Assembly: GCF_003478505.1 (NCBI RefSeq)
Contig: NZ_QUFI01000003.1
Span: forward strand, 1-64,000
From: Clostridium sp. AF27-2AA
GTDB lineage: Bacteria; Bacillota; Clostridia; Lachnospirales; Lachnospiraceae
DNA: 64,000 nucleotides
Direction of reading: 5' to 3'
How positions within the stretch are numbered: position 1 is the first letter of the stretch; each line of letters begins with the position of its first letter. The notes under the pieces are model-generated. The model searched no databases, was not told the origin of the DNA, and saw only the letters and a list, made by a program, of their open reading frames with translations. Both the position numbers and the translations under genes were made by a program. Shown piece after piece: positions 34,701 to 42,899 of this stretch.

Positions 34701-36377
34701 TCGGTAGGTTCCTCCTTCGTGGCCAATATGGCGGGTATTACGGAGGTAAACTCCTTAAGCCCGCATTATCTGTGCCCGAAATGCCACTACTCGGATTTTG
34801 ATTCTGAAGACGTAAAGAAATTCTCCGGTATGGCGGGCTGCGATATGCCGGATCTGCGTTGCCCAAAGTGCGGCGCCATGATGACGAAGCAGGGATTTGA
34901 TATCCCGTTTGAGACCTTCCTGGGATTTAAAGGAGATAAGGAGCCGGATATCGACTTAAACTTCTCTGGCGAGTACCAGAGCAAGGCCCACGATTACACG
35001 GAGGTTATCTTCGGAAAGGGGCAAACATTCCGTGCGGGAACCATTGGTACTCTGGCGGATAAAACCGCGTTTGGTTTTGTAAAGCGTTACTATGAGGAAC
35101 GCGGCATTCACAAGAGAAACTGTGAGATTGACCGTATTGTGCAGGGCTGTGTAGGCGTGCGCCGTACCACCGGACAGCATCCGGGCGGTATTGTAGTGCT
35201 GCCGATCGGAGAGGAAATCTACTCCTTTACCCCGGTGCAGCGTCCGGCAAATGATATGACGACCTCCACGGTAACGACGCATTTCGATTACCACTCCATT
35301 GACCATAACCTGTTAAAGCTGGATATCCTGGGACATCAGGACCCGACCATGATCCGCATGCTGCAGGATCTGACCGGTCTGGATCCGGTAAAGGACATTC
35401 CGCTGGATTCACCGGAGGTGATGTCCCTGTTCCAGAACACCTCCGCCCTTGGCATTACGCCGGATGACATTGGCGGCTGCAAGCTGGGAGCCCTTGGCAT
35501 TCCGGAGTTCGGTACCGATTTCGCGATGCAGATGTTAATTGACGCCCAGCCAAAATACTTTTCTGACCTGGTCCGCATTGCCGGACTGGCGCATGGTACG
35601 GATGTATGGCTTGGCAACGCAAAAGACCTCATCTTAAGCGGGCAGGCTACCATTCAGACCGCCATCTGCTGTCGAGACGATATCATGGTATATCTGATCC
35701 AGATGGGACTGGAGGAAGGCCTTTCCTTCACCATCATGGAGAGTGTGCGAAAGGGCAAGGGCTTAAAGCCGGACTGGATCGAGGAAATGAAGAAGCACGA
35801 TGTGCCCCAGTGGTACATTGATTCCTGCTTAAAGATCAAGTACATGTTCCCGAAGGCCCACGCGGCAGCCTACGTTATGATGGCATGGCGTGTGGCGTAC
35901 TGCAAGGTGTTCTATCCGCTGGCCTATTATGCGGCCTTCTTCAGTATCCGCGCCAACGGCTTTTCCTATGAACTGATGTGCCTGGGCCGGGACAAGCTGG
36001 AGTATCATCTGGCGGACTTTAAGAAACGTTCGGACTCCCTGTCCAAGGCAGAGCAGGATACCCTGCGCGATATGCGTATCGTACAGGAGATGTATGCCCG
36101 GGGCTATGATTTCATGCCAATTGATATTTACCGGGCCCAGGCAGACCGCTTCCAGGTAATTGACGGCAAGCTGATGCCGTCCTTAAGCAGTATTGCCGGA
36201 CTGGGTCTGAACGCGGCAGAGGGCGTGGTATACGCGGCCAAGGACGGCCCATTCCTTTCCAGGGAAGACTTCCGTGCCCGCACTAAGGTCAGCAAGACCA
36301 TCTGCGACCTGATGAGTGACCTGGGGCTTCTGGGGGATCTTCCAGAGAGCAACCAGCTGTCACTGTTTGATTTCTAA
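31764..36377 (+). CDS. polC: DNA polymerase III, PolC-type alpha subunit
   Basis: Main replicative polymerase of low-GC Firmicutes with built-in 3'-5' exonuclease. Order: N-terminal domain (1-190), an unusual Gly/Ala/Ser/Lys-rich linker (about 195-300), OB fold (EVTVRGKILDKD...), PHP domain (RVELHCHTKMSDMDGV near 428), DEDDh exonuclease (VVFDIETTGFSPEKNKIIEIGAVK near 514; HNASFDVSFI; HRAVDDA), zinc-binding CPKCHYSDF...CPKCG, polymerase palm (EPDIDLNFSGEYQ near 1062) and a terminal beta-clamp motif QLSLF at 1531-1535. 1537 residues, about 100 longer than Bacillus PolC, the excess being mainly the linker. The start follows ispG by 3 bp. Confidence 0.97.
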   Translation: MKAFLEVFPGLHMTDQMQELLTLVSVDRVSMTRDRSSLRVYIISPRLIDKRNIWSLEKGIREQLFPGKQIQIHIFEKYTLSEQYTPEKLLTAYRDSLQAELKEYSIVEYSIFRKGTCTFPKPDLLHMTVEDTMVNRDKAGELKRVLEKVFHERCGLPVEVEYEYVPPVRAKASIQRELQAQQEAERMTARVAAVLGLSEATGTDGAFSDAGDGTGSQSGADFGNKQNDVHGGGAGAAALAGGQKKGSGKSGGAEKAGTAAKTGGNAQSGFTGGEAKPGQLRSGGKKEFKKNDWSSGGYRKKSDNPDVLFGRDFEDDFTTIEKIEGEMGEVTVRGKILDKDSRELRSGKTIIIFHITDFTDTITVKVFANEDTLEDLNAAIKPGTFIRLCGMTTIDRFDGELTIGSVRGIKKAEDFTSKRMDHSPVKRVELHCHTKMSDMDGVSDVASIIKKAKEWGMEALAVTDHGCVQAFTEASHALDKNDPFKMLYGVEGYLVDDMKDLVENPKGQTFADSFVVFDIETTGFSPEKNKIIEIGAVKVEKGVITDKFSTFVNPDVPIPFEIEQLTGINDNMVLPAPKIDVILPQFLEFCEGCSLVAHNASFDVSFISQNAALLGLPFDPTVLDTVALARHLLPNLNRFKLDTVAKALNISLENHHRAVDDAGCTAEIFVKFIEMLKERGVEDLAQLNSMSTLSADMIKKLPTNHIIIIAKNEVGRINLYRLVSWSHINYFAKRPRIPKSVLNQYREGLLIGSACEAGELYQALLRGLPEADIIKIANFYDFLEIQPLGNNAFMLRDEKSPVKTEEDLKDLNRRIVKLGETLNKPVCGTCDVHFLNPEDEVYRRILMAGQGFSDADQQAPLYLRTTEEMLKEFDYLGPDKAEEVVITNTRMIADMCEKISPVRPDKCPPVIENSDETLRKICYDQAHEMYGEDLPGIVSARLEKELNSIISNGFAVMYIIAQKLVWKSNEDGYLVGSRGSVGSSFVANMAGITEVNSLSPHYLCPKCHYSDFDSEDVKKFSGMAGCDMPDLRCPKCGAMMTKQGFDIPFETFLGFKGDKEPDIDLNFSGEYQSKAHDYTEVIFGKGQTFRAGTIGTLADKTAFGFVKRYYEERGIHKRNCEIDRIVQGCVGVRRTTGQHPGGIVVLPIGEEIYSFTPVQRPANDMTTSTVTTHFDYHSIDHNLLKLDILGHQDPTMIRMLQDLTGLDPVKDIPLDSPEVMSLFQNTSALGITPDDIGGCKLGALGIPEFGTDFAMQMLIDAQPKYFSDLVRIAGLAHGTDVWLGNAKDLILSGQATIQTAICCRDDIMVYLIQMGLEEGLSFTIMESVRKGKGLKPDWIEEMKKHDVPQWYIDSCLKIKYMFPKAHAAAYVMMAWRVAYCKVFYPLAYYAAFFSIRANGFSYELMCLGRDKLEYHLADFKKRSDSLSKAEQDTLRDMRIVQEMYARGYDFMPIDIYRAQADRFQVIDGKLMPSLSSIAGLGLNAAEGVVYAAKDGPFLSREDFRARTKVSKTICDLMSDLGLLGDLPESNQLSLFDF

Positions 36378-36381
36378 AGGA

Positions 36382-36431
36382 TTGCCGGTCCTCTTTCAGG
36401 TACAGGTGTCTTGGATCCGGCAACATTTTTC
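36382..36431 (+). terminator. polC terminator
   Basis: TTGCCGG (36382-36388) pairs with CCGGCAA (36417-36423), extended inward by TCC/GGA, followed by CATTTTT. It ends the pyrH-polC run. Confidence 0.65.
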
Positions 36432-36451
36432 GACAGAATACGCAAAAAGGA

Positions 36452-36481
36452 TTTACAACGAGAGGACTCTCTGGTTATAAT
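36452..36481 (+). promoter_or_regulatory. Promoter of the PfkB-family kinase gene
   Basis: TTTACA (36452-36457), 18-bp spacer, TATAAT (36476-36481), 86 bp before the start codon. Confidence 0.5.
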
Positions 36482-36567
36482 AAATCAGTTAATGTTTTGT
36501 GAGAATCAGAATTAAGAGGGATGTTTAGGTCCCGGAATATGAATAAAGGGAAAGTGAGAAACAAAAG

Positions 36568-37497
36568 ATGGGAATTGCAGTGATCGGTGCTGTATTTATG
36601 GATTTGAAGGGATATTCCACATCCCCGTACATCCCCTCCGGGCGTAATGCCGGAATTATCGTACAGAATCACGGCGGAGTGTCCAGAAATGTAGCGGAGG
36701 ATATCGCGAATGTGGAACTGAAGCCGACCTTTGTAAGTCTGGTAGATGACAACTCCATGGGCGAGGACATTATCCGTAAACTGGACCGCCATAAAGTCAA
36801 TACGAAGTACATCCGCAGACTGCCGGATGGCATGGGTACCTGGCTGGCCGTATTTGATCATAAGGGTGATGTGGTGGCATCGGTATCCAAACGCCCGGAT
36901 CTGGCACCTATCGGTGATATTTTGGACCAGCAGGGCGATGAAATCTTCAAGGATGCGGACAGCATTGCGGTGGAGATCGACATCGACAAGGAAATCATCA
37001 AAAAGATTTTCTACTATGCAGAGAAATACCAGAAAGATGTATATGCCCTGGTGTCCAATATGACCATTGCGGTGGAGCGCAGGGATTTCTTGAGAAAGAC
37101 CTCCTGCTTTGTCTGCAATCAGCAGGAGGCAGGCATTCTGTTCTCCGAGGACTATGAAAACAAGACCCCGAAGGAGATGGCAGATATTCTGGCAGACCGC
37201 ATCAAATCCGCGCGAATTTCCCGTATGGTGGTGACCATGGGTGAACACGGCGCGGTTTACGCGGATAGCGAAGGAAACTGCGGAGTGGTTCCGGCTCTGA
37301 AGGTCGATGTGGTGGACACCACCGGAGCAGGAGACGCTTTCTTTGCGGGAGTCTGCATGGGACTGACCTATGGAAAAACCATGGAGGAGGCCTGCAAGAT
37401 CGGAACTCGTCTGTCCTCTACGGTTATTACAACGTCAGAGAACATCTGCCCACGGTTTATGCCGGAAGAGTTTGGACTGAAACCGGTTCAGGATTAA
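36568..37497 (+). CDS. PfkB-family carbohydrate/nucleoside kinase
   Basis: Ribokinase-fold kinase. N-terminal GIAVIGAVFMDLKG and the GG-containing GGVSRNVAEDIANVE bind the sugar; the C-terminal signature VVDTTGAGDAFFAGVCMGL (near 249-265) holds the catalytic Asp and anion hole. 309 residues. The substrate is not set by sequence; the layout resembles pseudouridine kinases, and the next gene is uridine kinase, so a nucleoside role is plausible but inferred. The ribosome site is weak (AAAGGGAAAG). Confidence 0.85.
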   Translation: MGIAVIGAVFMDLKGYSTSPYIPSGRNAGIIVQNHGGVSRNVAEDIANVELKPTFVSLVDDNSMGEDIIRKLDRHKVNTKYIRRLPDGMGTWLAVFDHKGDVVASVSKRPDLAPIGDILDQQGDEIFKDADSIAVEIDIDKEIIKKIFYYAEKYQKDVYALVSNMTIAVERRDFLRKTSCFVCNQQEAGILFSEDYENKTPKEMADILADRIKSARISRMVVTMGEHGAVYADSEGNCGVVPALKVDVVDTTGAGDAFFAGVCMGLTYGKTMEEACKIGTRLSSTVITTSENICPRFMPEEFGLKPVQD

Positions 37498-37559
37498 GCG
37501 AGAAAATTTACGCAGTGGAAGAGCATTCCACCGCAAAATGATACGGAAGGGAAAAGAAC

Positions 37560-38186
37560 ATGGAGAGCATCATAATCGGAATTGCCGGCGGATCCGGCTC
37601 AGGTAAGTCTACCTTTACAAACAGAATCAAAGCTTATTTTGGGGGTGACGTGGCGGTTTTATACCATGACAATTACTATCGCTGTCAGGATGGTGTCCCG
37701 TTCGAGCAAAGAGTGACGGTAAACTACGATCATCCGGATTCTCTGGAGACCGACCTTCTGATCGAGCATTTGAAGGAACTGAAAGCGGGAAGATCCATTG
37801 ACAGTCCGGTCTATGACTACAGCCAGCACAATCGTTCCCACGAAACAGTCCGGATCGACCCGAAGCCGATCATCATTGTAGAGGGAATCCTGCTTCTGGC
37901 CGATGAACGCCTGCGCAGCCTGCTGGATATCAAGGTTTATGTGGAAGCAGACGCGGATGAACGAATTTTGCGCCGTATCTCCAGAGATGTATCGGAGCGC
38001 GGACGTGATCTGAATGGCATCATCGAACAGTATCTGACCACGGTAAAGCCGATGCATTATCTCTATGTAGAACCGACCCGTTCCAAGGCAGATGTGGTCA
38101 TCAACAGTGGTAAGAATGATGTGGCGTTTGATCTGTTTGTGTCAAAAATCAGCCAGCTTCTGGAAGAACGAGAGAAAGAAAATTAA
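37560..38186 (+). CDS. udk: Uridine kinase
   Basis: Phosphorylates uridine and cytidine for pyrimidine salvage. P-loop GIAGGSGSGKSTFTNRI, YHDNYYR, NYDHPDSLETDLLIEHL, SPVYDYSQHNRSHETVRI, IIIVEGILLLADERLR and RRISRDVSERGRDLNGIIEQYLTTVKPMHYLYVEPTR are characteristic. 208 residues, full length. AGGGAAAAG precedes the ATG, 62 bp after the PfkB kinase; the gap contains a small hairpin (GCAGTGGA/TCCACCGC), so the two are likely co-transcribed. Confidence 0.94.
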   Translation: MESIIIGIAGGSGSGKSTFTNRIKAYFGGDVAVLYHDNYYRCQDGVPFEQRVTVNYDHPDSLETDLLIEHLKELKAGRSIDSPVYDYSQHNRSHETVRIDPKPIIIVEGILLLADERLRSLLDIKVYVEADADERILRRISRDVSERGRDLNGIIEQYLTTVKPMHYLYVEPTRSKADVVINSGKNDVAFDLFVSKISQLLEEREKEN

Positions 38187-38212
38187 AAAATTAAAAAAGT
38201 ATAAACTTTTAG

Positions 38213-38241
38213 TTGTGGCCCGTCTCCTTTTTTGATATAAT
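38213..38241 (+). promoter_or_regulatory. Promoter of the NhaC-type antiporter gene
   Basis: TTGTGG (38213-38218), 17-bp spacer, TATAAT (38236-38241) with TGA before it. Confidence 0.55.
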
Positions 38242-38315
38242 AAGTCCGAATTTTAAGCTCCTGCCGTGATAAAATGTGAAACTGTCGCGAATGAGGATAA
38301 AAGGAGGAATTACAA

Positions 38316-39761
38316 ATGAAAGAAAAGAAAGAACGGGCCAAACGTCTGCCTACCTTTGCGGAATCGATCACACCGATCATCGCAATGCTCCTGATCCTTA
38401 CCATTGGAAAGGGCGTGTTCGGCTACAGCACGGAGCCGCTCCTGATCATGGTAGCAGCAATCGCGGCATTTATCGCGTTCCGTGTGGGTGTTACCTGGGA
38501 TGAGATGATGGATGAGATCTGTACCAAGATCGCAAAAGGCATGCCGGCAATTCTGATTCTGGTATGCGTTGGCGCTATGGTTGGTACCTGGATGGCAGCT
38601 GGTACCATTCCGATGATGATTTACTATGGTGTTCAGATTGTAAACCCGAAATTCATGCTGGTTACCGCATTTCTGATCGAGGCTGTTGTATCGGTTGTTA
38701 CCGGTACTTCCTGGGGTTCTGTCGCAACTATGGGTGTTGCCCTGATGGGAATTGCAAGTGCTCTGGGCGTGTCTCTTCCGGCTACCGCAGGTGCATGTAT
38801 CGCCGGTTCCTACTTCGGTGATAAGATGTCTCCGCTGTCTGATACCACGAACCTGGCTCCGATCGCGGCAGGCAGCACACTGTATGAGCATATCGGACAT
38901 ATGTTTTACACTACCGTTCCGGCAACCATCGTTTCTCTGGTGGTATATGCCATTGTTGGTATGAACGCAGATGTAAGTGCAGATATTACCTCTGATACCG
39001 TTACTACCTTATTGAGCCAGCTTTCTTCCATGTACAGCTGGAACCTGCTGATCATCATTCCGGTGCTAATCGTGCTGGGAGGGTCCCTGCTTCAGAAGCC
39101 AACCATTCCGGTTATGCTTCTTTCCACCTTCGTAGCTGGCATAGAGGCTGTTTTCATTCAGCATGTAGCATTGGGTGATGTGTTAAAGGCAACGGTAAAC
39201 GGCTTTAGTGTATCTATGATCCATCGCGCAGGCTTCGACACTGAGACCTGTTCCGAGGCGGTTACCAAGCTGTTAAACCGTGGTGGTATGAACGGCATTA
39301 TGAGTACCACACTTCTGGTATTCTGCGCATTCTGTTTTGCAGGCATCATGAGCCGGGCAGGCTGTCTGGATGTTGTACTTCAGAAGATTTTAAGCGTGGC
39401 AAAGAGTACCGGCGCACTGATTACCGCAACGGTGGCAGCCTGCATTACCATGGCACTGACTACCGGTAACTCTTATCTTTCCATTCTGATTCCTGGAGAG
39501 ATGTTCCGTGACGCTTATAAAGAGCGCGGACTTGCGGCAAAGAACCTGTCCAGAACCCTTGAGGATGCCGGTACTGTAGTGGTGCCGCTGATTCCGTGGT
39601 CCGCAGCAGGTGCCTATATGGCATCTACCCTTGGTGTAGAGACTCTGGATTACCTTCCGTGGGCAATCCTGTGCTACACTGGCTGGATCTTTGCAATCAT
39701 CTGGGGCTTTACCGGATTCGGTATCGCAAAGCTTGCTGATGAGAAGAAAAAGGAGAACTAA
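38316..39761 (+). CDS. NhaC-family Na+/H+ (or Na+/organic acid) antiporter
   Basis: Polytopic membrane protein of about 11-12 helices in the NhaC family. Family signature regions: VTGTSWGSVATMGVALMGIASALGVSLPATAGACIAGSYFGDKMSPLSDTTNLAP and its second-half counterpart MALTTGNSYLSILIPGEMFRDAYKERGL...LEDAGTVVVPLIPWSAAGAYMASTLGV. 481 residues. Members exchange Na+ for H+, or malate/lactate in MleN-like proteins; the sequence alone does not decide. AAAGGAGG precedes the ATG. It ends at a terminator before the isoaspartyl peptidase gene. Confidence 0.88.
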   Translation: MKEKKERAKRLPTFAESITPIIAMLLILTIGKGVFGYSTEPLLIMVAAIAAFIAFRVGVTWDEMMDEICTKIAKGMPAILILVCVGAMVGTWMAAGTIPMMIYYGVQIVNPKFMLVTAFLIEAVVSVVTGTSWGSVATMGVALMGIASALGVSLPATAGACIAGSYFGDKMSPLSDTTNLAPIAAGSTLYEHIGHMFYTTVPATIVSLVVYAIVGMNADVSADITSDTVTTLLSQLSSMYSWNLLIIIPVLIVLGGSLLQKPTIPVMLLSTFVAGIEAVFIQHVALGDVLKATVNGFSVSMIHRAGFDTETCSEAVTKLLNRGGMNGIMSTTLLVFCAFCFAGIMSRAGCLDVVLQKILSVAKSTGALITATVAACITMALTTGNSYLSILIPGEMFRDAYKERGLAAKNLSRTLEDAGTVVVPLIPWSAAGAYMASTLGVETLDYLPWAILCYTGWIFAIIWGFTGFGIAKLADEKKKEN

Positions 39762-39775
39762 ATACGAAAGTTTTG

Positions 39776-39809
39776 TTCCACCGGGATTCCTGATTCCGGT
39801 GGAATTTTT
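39776..39809 (+). terminator. Terminator after the NhaC-type gene
   Basis: TTCCACCGG (39776-39784) and CCGGTGGAA (39796-39804) form a perfect 9-bp stem, followed by TTTTTG. Confidence 0.8.
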
Positions 39810-39843
39810 GAAAAATAAAGAAAAAGGCAGGAGAAAAGACATT

Positions 39844-41004
39844 ATGATCAAGTTACTGAAAAACGCGAATGTTTACGCACCAGAGAAATTGGGAAAGAAA
39901 GATATCCTCATTGAGGGAGAGAAAATCCTTCTGATGCAGGATTCTATCGAAGGCTATGAGGGACTCCCGGGGGTGGAGACTTATGACCTGGAGGGAAAAA
40001 TCGTTGTTCCGGCTTACATTGACATGCATGTGCATATCACCGGAGGCGGTGGAGAGCAGGGACCGGCATCCCGTGTGCCGGAGTCTCAGCTCAGCGAATT
40101 CTTTAAAAATGGTATTACCACCGTGGTTGGCCTTCTGGGTACAGATGGCGTAACCCGCAGTGTAGAGAATCTGGTAGCAAAGGCCCGTGCCCTGACCGAG
40201 GAAGGCATGACTGTGTACACCCTGACCAGCTCCTATGGCTACCCGCCGACAACCCTGACCGGAAGCGTAGAGCGCGATATCATTCTGGTTCCGCCGATGA
40301 TCGGTGTGAAGGTGGCTGTATCTGACCACAGAAGCTCCAATCCGGGCGGGGAAGAGCTGATCGCCCTGGCTACCGCAGCCCGCAGAGCCGGTCTGCTCAG
40401 CAACACGCCGGGGCTGGTGACCATGCATATGGGTGACGGAGAGGGAAGACTGGATCCGGTATTCTATGTTCTGGATCATTCCGATGTTCCGGCCAAGAAC
40501 CTGCTGCCGACCCATATTTTACGTAATCCGGGACTGATTGATGCCGGTGCGGATCTGGTACGCCGTGGTGGTTACATTGACTGCACAGCCGGTGCTGATG
40601 ATGTAGAAGTAGAATCTGATGCCATGAAGCTTTACGAGCTCCTACACCGCGAAGGCGTGAAACTGGATCATGTCACCATATCCAGTGACGCATTCGGAAG
40701 CCAGCCACGCTTCAATGAGGAGGGCGAGTGCATCGGCCTGACCTACGCATCTCCGAAGTATCTGCACCGCACCATTCAGATCCTGGTAAGAGAAGGCATG
40801 CCGCTGGAGGATGCCTTACAGCTTCTGACCAGCACTCCGGCAGTGCTCCTTGGTCAGGAAGGAGTCAAGGGCTGTGTAGCAGAGGGCGCAGACGCAGATC
40901 TTCTGGTACTGGATGAGAATCTCGAAATCAACAGCCTGTTTGCCCGTGGCCAGGTAGCTGTATGGGAGCAGGAAGTGAAGATGAAAGGCAGATTTGAGCA
41001 GTAA
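39844..41004 (+). CDS. iadA: Isoaspartyl dipeptidase (beta-aspartyl peptidase)
   Basis: Zinc amidohydrolase that removes beta-linked L-isoaspartyl dipeptides arising from damaged proteins. The metal motif is IDMHVHITGGGGEQGP, followed by GITTVVGLLGTDGVTRS, KVAVSDHRSSNPGGEELIALA, VTMHMGDGEGRLDPVF, LPTHILRN and VTISSDAFGSQPRF (catalytic Asp). 386 residues from ATG 39844, which follows GGCAGGAGA; the frame also opens inside the antiporter gene, without family similarity. It has its own transcript context because a terminator precedes it, but no clear promoter was found. Confidence 0.94.
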   Translation: MIKLLKNANVYAPEKLGKKDILIEGEKILLMQDSIEGYEGLPGVETYDLEGKIVVPAYIDMHVHITGGGGEQGPASRVPESQLSEFFKNGITTVVGLLGTDGVTRSVENLVAKARALTEEGMTVYTLTSSYGYPPTTLTGSVERDIILVPPMIGVKVAVSDHRSSNPGGEELIALATAARRAGLLSNTPGLVTMHMGDGEGRLDPVFYVLDHSDVPAKNLLPTHILRNPGLIDAGADLVRRGGYIDCTAGADDVEVESDAMKLYELLHREGVKLDHVTISSDAFGSQPRFNEEGECIGLTYASPKYLHRTIQILVREGMPLEDALQLLTSTPAVLLGQEGVKGCVAEGADADLLVLDENLEINSLFARGQVAVWEQEVKMKGRFEQ

Positions 41005-41096
41005 TGTTTTTATGATATGAATGGAAAGATACAATAGAGCACATCAACCAAAATGCGATTGCATAAGACAAAAACAGAGAATACTGGAGAAGTGAC

Positions 41097-42191
41097 ATGA
41101 CGGACTTATACTTTTTTATTCTGACGGCCATCAATCTTTTTGTTCTGCTTTTTATGTGCGTTCTGATTCATTTGAGCGAAAACCTGAAACCCAGACAGGC
41201 AAGGGGATTCCAGATTACGTTTATTCTGATTGGATGTATCTCGATTCTGGAGATGATTTCGGTATTGGTGAATGATGGTCCGGTCTGGCTGCGCTGGCTG
41301 AATATTCTTTCGAATTATCTTGGATTTGGCCTGACACCTGCAGTTCCAGTCTGCCTTATTTATACATTGCAATCTTCTGACCGCATTTCGGCAGGCTTGA
41401 AAGTTGCTGCAGTGATGGAAATTTTGTATTTTCTGCTCTTGACAGTATCCATATTTACCGGAGGCCTGGTATTTGCAGTAGATGAAGCAAATCATTATTC
41501 CAGGCAGAATGGATTTCAGATTTACATGGTTATGTACTATGCTGGAATCGCCTATTTGATGTTCTGTTCGCTGGAAATGGCTCGAAACTTTCAGAATCGT
41601 GGAAGAGAACTGATTTATGGGCTTGCCGGATTTCTCGCAGCAGGAACACTGGTTCAGATTTTGATTCCAGAGATACATATTACCTGGCTTTGCGTAACAT
41701 TGATTGCAGTTCTGTATTTTCTGTACTGCAATGAGATGTGGAACCAGCTGGATGGACTGACAGGACTTCTCAGTCAAAAAAGCTATATCAACCGTACCTT
41801 GAATCTTCGCCCGGAGGATCGTATGCTGATCGTGCTGGATCTGGATGATTTTAAATACGTCAATGATACTTATGGTCATTTGGCAGGGGATCGGTGTCTG
41901 AAAGAGATTGCCAGATGTCTGAAGCAGGCATACAGCAGTTATGGAAACTGTTACCGCATTGGAGGTGACGAATTCTGTGTGCTTTTGCAGGAATTGGAAA
42001 AGGAAGAACTCTGTAAGGAAAAGCTTTTATGGCTGATGGAAAAACGCAGAAAAGTAGTGTCGATTCTGCCGTTTGTCTCTTATGGAAGCGCCGAACTTAT
42101 GGAAAATGAATGCATTCGTGACACGAAGATCCGGGCTGACCAGAAAATGTACGAGGATAAAAAGGAACACAAGGAGAGAAAATGCAGATGA
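41097..42191 (+). CDS. Membrane-bound diguanylate cyclase (GGDEF)
   Basis: Makes cyclic di-GMP from GTP. The first 210 residues form about six to seven hydrophobic helices (a 7TM-type sensor), followed by a GGDEF domain: LTGLLSQKSYINRTL, LIVLDLDDFKYVNDTYGHLAGDRCLKEIARCL and YRIGGDEFCVLL, with the intact GGDEF at about 289-293. No RxxD inhibitory site is seen upstream of GGDEF. No EAL or PilZ partner lies near. 364 residues; GGAGAAG precedes the ATG. Its end overlaps the Smr gene by 10 bp. Confidence 0.9.
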   Translation: MTDLYFFILTAINLFVLLFMCVLIHLSENLKPRQARGFQITFILIGCISILEMISVLVNDGPVWLRWLNILSNYLGFGLTPAVPVCLIYTLQSSDRISAGLKVAAVMEILYFLLLTVSIFTGGLVFAVDEANHYSRQNGFQIYMVMYYAGIAYLMFCSLEMARNFQNRGRELIYGLAGFLAAGTLVQILIPEIHITWLCVTLIAVLYFLYCNEMWNQLDGLTGLLSQKSYINRTLNLRPEDRMLIVLDLDDFKYVNDTYGHLAGDRCLKEIARCLKQAYSSYGNCYRIGGDEFCVLLQELEKEELCKEKLLWLMEKRRKVVSILPFVSYGSAELMENECIRDTKIRADQKMYEDKKEHKERKCR

Positions 42192-42442
42192 TGAACAGCC
42201 CCATTATTGAGTTTGATGTGCATGGAATGCGCACAGAGGAGGCAGTTGCGGCTATCCAGAAACAAGTGGATCAGGCCGGCTCTGCGGTGTATAAGATTCG
42301 AGTCATTCACGGCTATAATGGTGGCACCCGTATTCGCTCGGCTATCCGGGAAGAGTTCAGTTATGGCCGGGAGCCGAAGGTAAGGCGCATCACAATGGGC
42401 GCAAATGAAGGAATTACGGAACTGATTTTGCGGGAATTATAA
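42182..42442 (+). CDS. Small MutS-related (Smr) domain protein
   Basis: Stand-alone Smr domain, a fold with nicking endonuclease or RNA-cleaving activity in some members. The domain covers the whole protein: IIEFDVHGMRTEEAVAAIQKQVDQAG, the DxHG-like DVHGM, YKIRVIHGYNGGTRIRSAIREEF with the HGxGxG-like loop (HGYNGGT), and RRITMGANEGITELILREL. 86 residues. AAGGAGAG precedes the ATG, which overlaps the diguanylate cyclase stop, so translation is coupled. Confidence 0.88.
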   Translation: MQMMNSPIIEFDVHGMRTEEAVAAIQKQVDQAGSAVYKIRVIHGYNGGTRIRSAIREEFSYGREPKVRRITMGANEGITELILREL

Positions 42443-42452
42443 AAATAGAATA

Positions 42453-42500
42453 AGAGCGGTGGTTGTGGAATGAAATTCATTTCGCGGCCGCCGCTTTTTT
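42453..42500 (+). terminator. Terminator after the Smr gene
   Basis: AGCGGTGG (42455-42462) pairs with CCGCCGCT near 42488-42495 around an inner AT-rich stem, followed by TTTTTT. Confidence 0.75.
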
Positions 42501-42563
42501 CATTTTCGTCATTTTTACCTATAAAAATGGGGCAGAAGTGAGCGGAGAAAATTCGTACAAAAA

Positions 42564-42593
42564 CCTTGTGCACTTGTCGACAAGTGTACAAGG
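42564..42593. promoter_or_regulatory. 30-bp palindrome, probable operator
   Basis: Left arm CCTTGTGCACTTGTC (42564-42578) and right arm GACAAGTGTACAAGG (42579-42593) are complementary at 14 of 15 positions with no loop. The core GT...AC layout suits GntR-type regulators, and a GntR/FCD gene ends the operon downstream; binding is not shown. Confidence 0.55.
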
Positions 42594-42702
42594 GACGTAG
42601 AGAAAAATGGTTGGCATGAAGCAGTTGTCAAAATAATAACGAAATAAAAGATAATTGGGGAGGTAGAATCCGAGTTTTAACAGACATAAAAATATGTTTA
42701 TA

Positions 42703-42731
42703 TTGACATGTTTACACTGCAGTGATGTAAT
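42703..42731 (+). promoter_or_regulatory. Upstream promoter of the electron-transfer operon, with a palindromic spacer
   Basis: TTGACA (42703-42708), 17-bp spacer, TGTAAT (42726-42731). The spacer contains the palindrome CACTGCAGTG (42715-42724), a possible repressor site. Confidence 0.55.
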
Positions 42732-42852
42732 TTGCGCATTTTTCTGATTTTCTGTCAGTATCTTTTCGTTATTTTGAAATGAATCAACCAATTGCACTTT
42801 GTTAAGAAAATTACGCCCAAAAACAGTGCGATTTTCTTGTAAAAGTTACATA

Positions 42853-42881
42853 TTGAACAAAATTGACAGTCTAAATATAAT
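42853..42881 (+). promoter_or_regulatory. Proximal promoter of the electron-transfer operon
   Basis: TTGAAC (42853-42858), 17-bp spacer, TATAAT (42876-42881). It gives a leader of about 200 nt before the acyl-CoA dehydrogenase gene. Confidence 0.6.
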
Positions 42882-42899
42882 CTGATTATCGAAAATGAC

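Noticed and set aside
42519..42797. 92-codon minus-strand ORF in the 645-bp gap before the electron-transfer operon
   Set aside because: Covers palindromes and a promoter, and has no ribosome site or family similarity; the gap is better explained as regulatory DNA.
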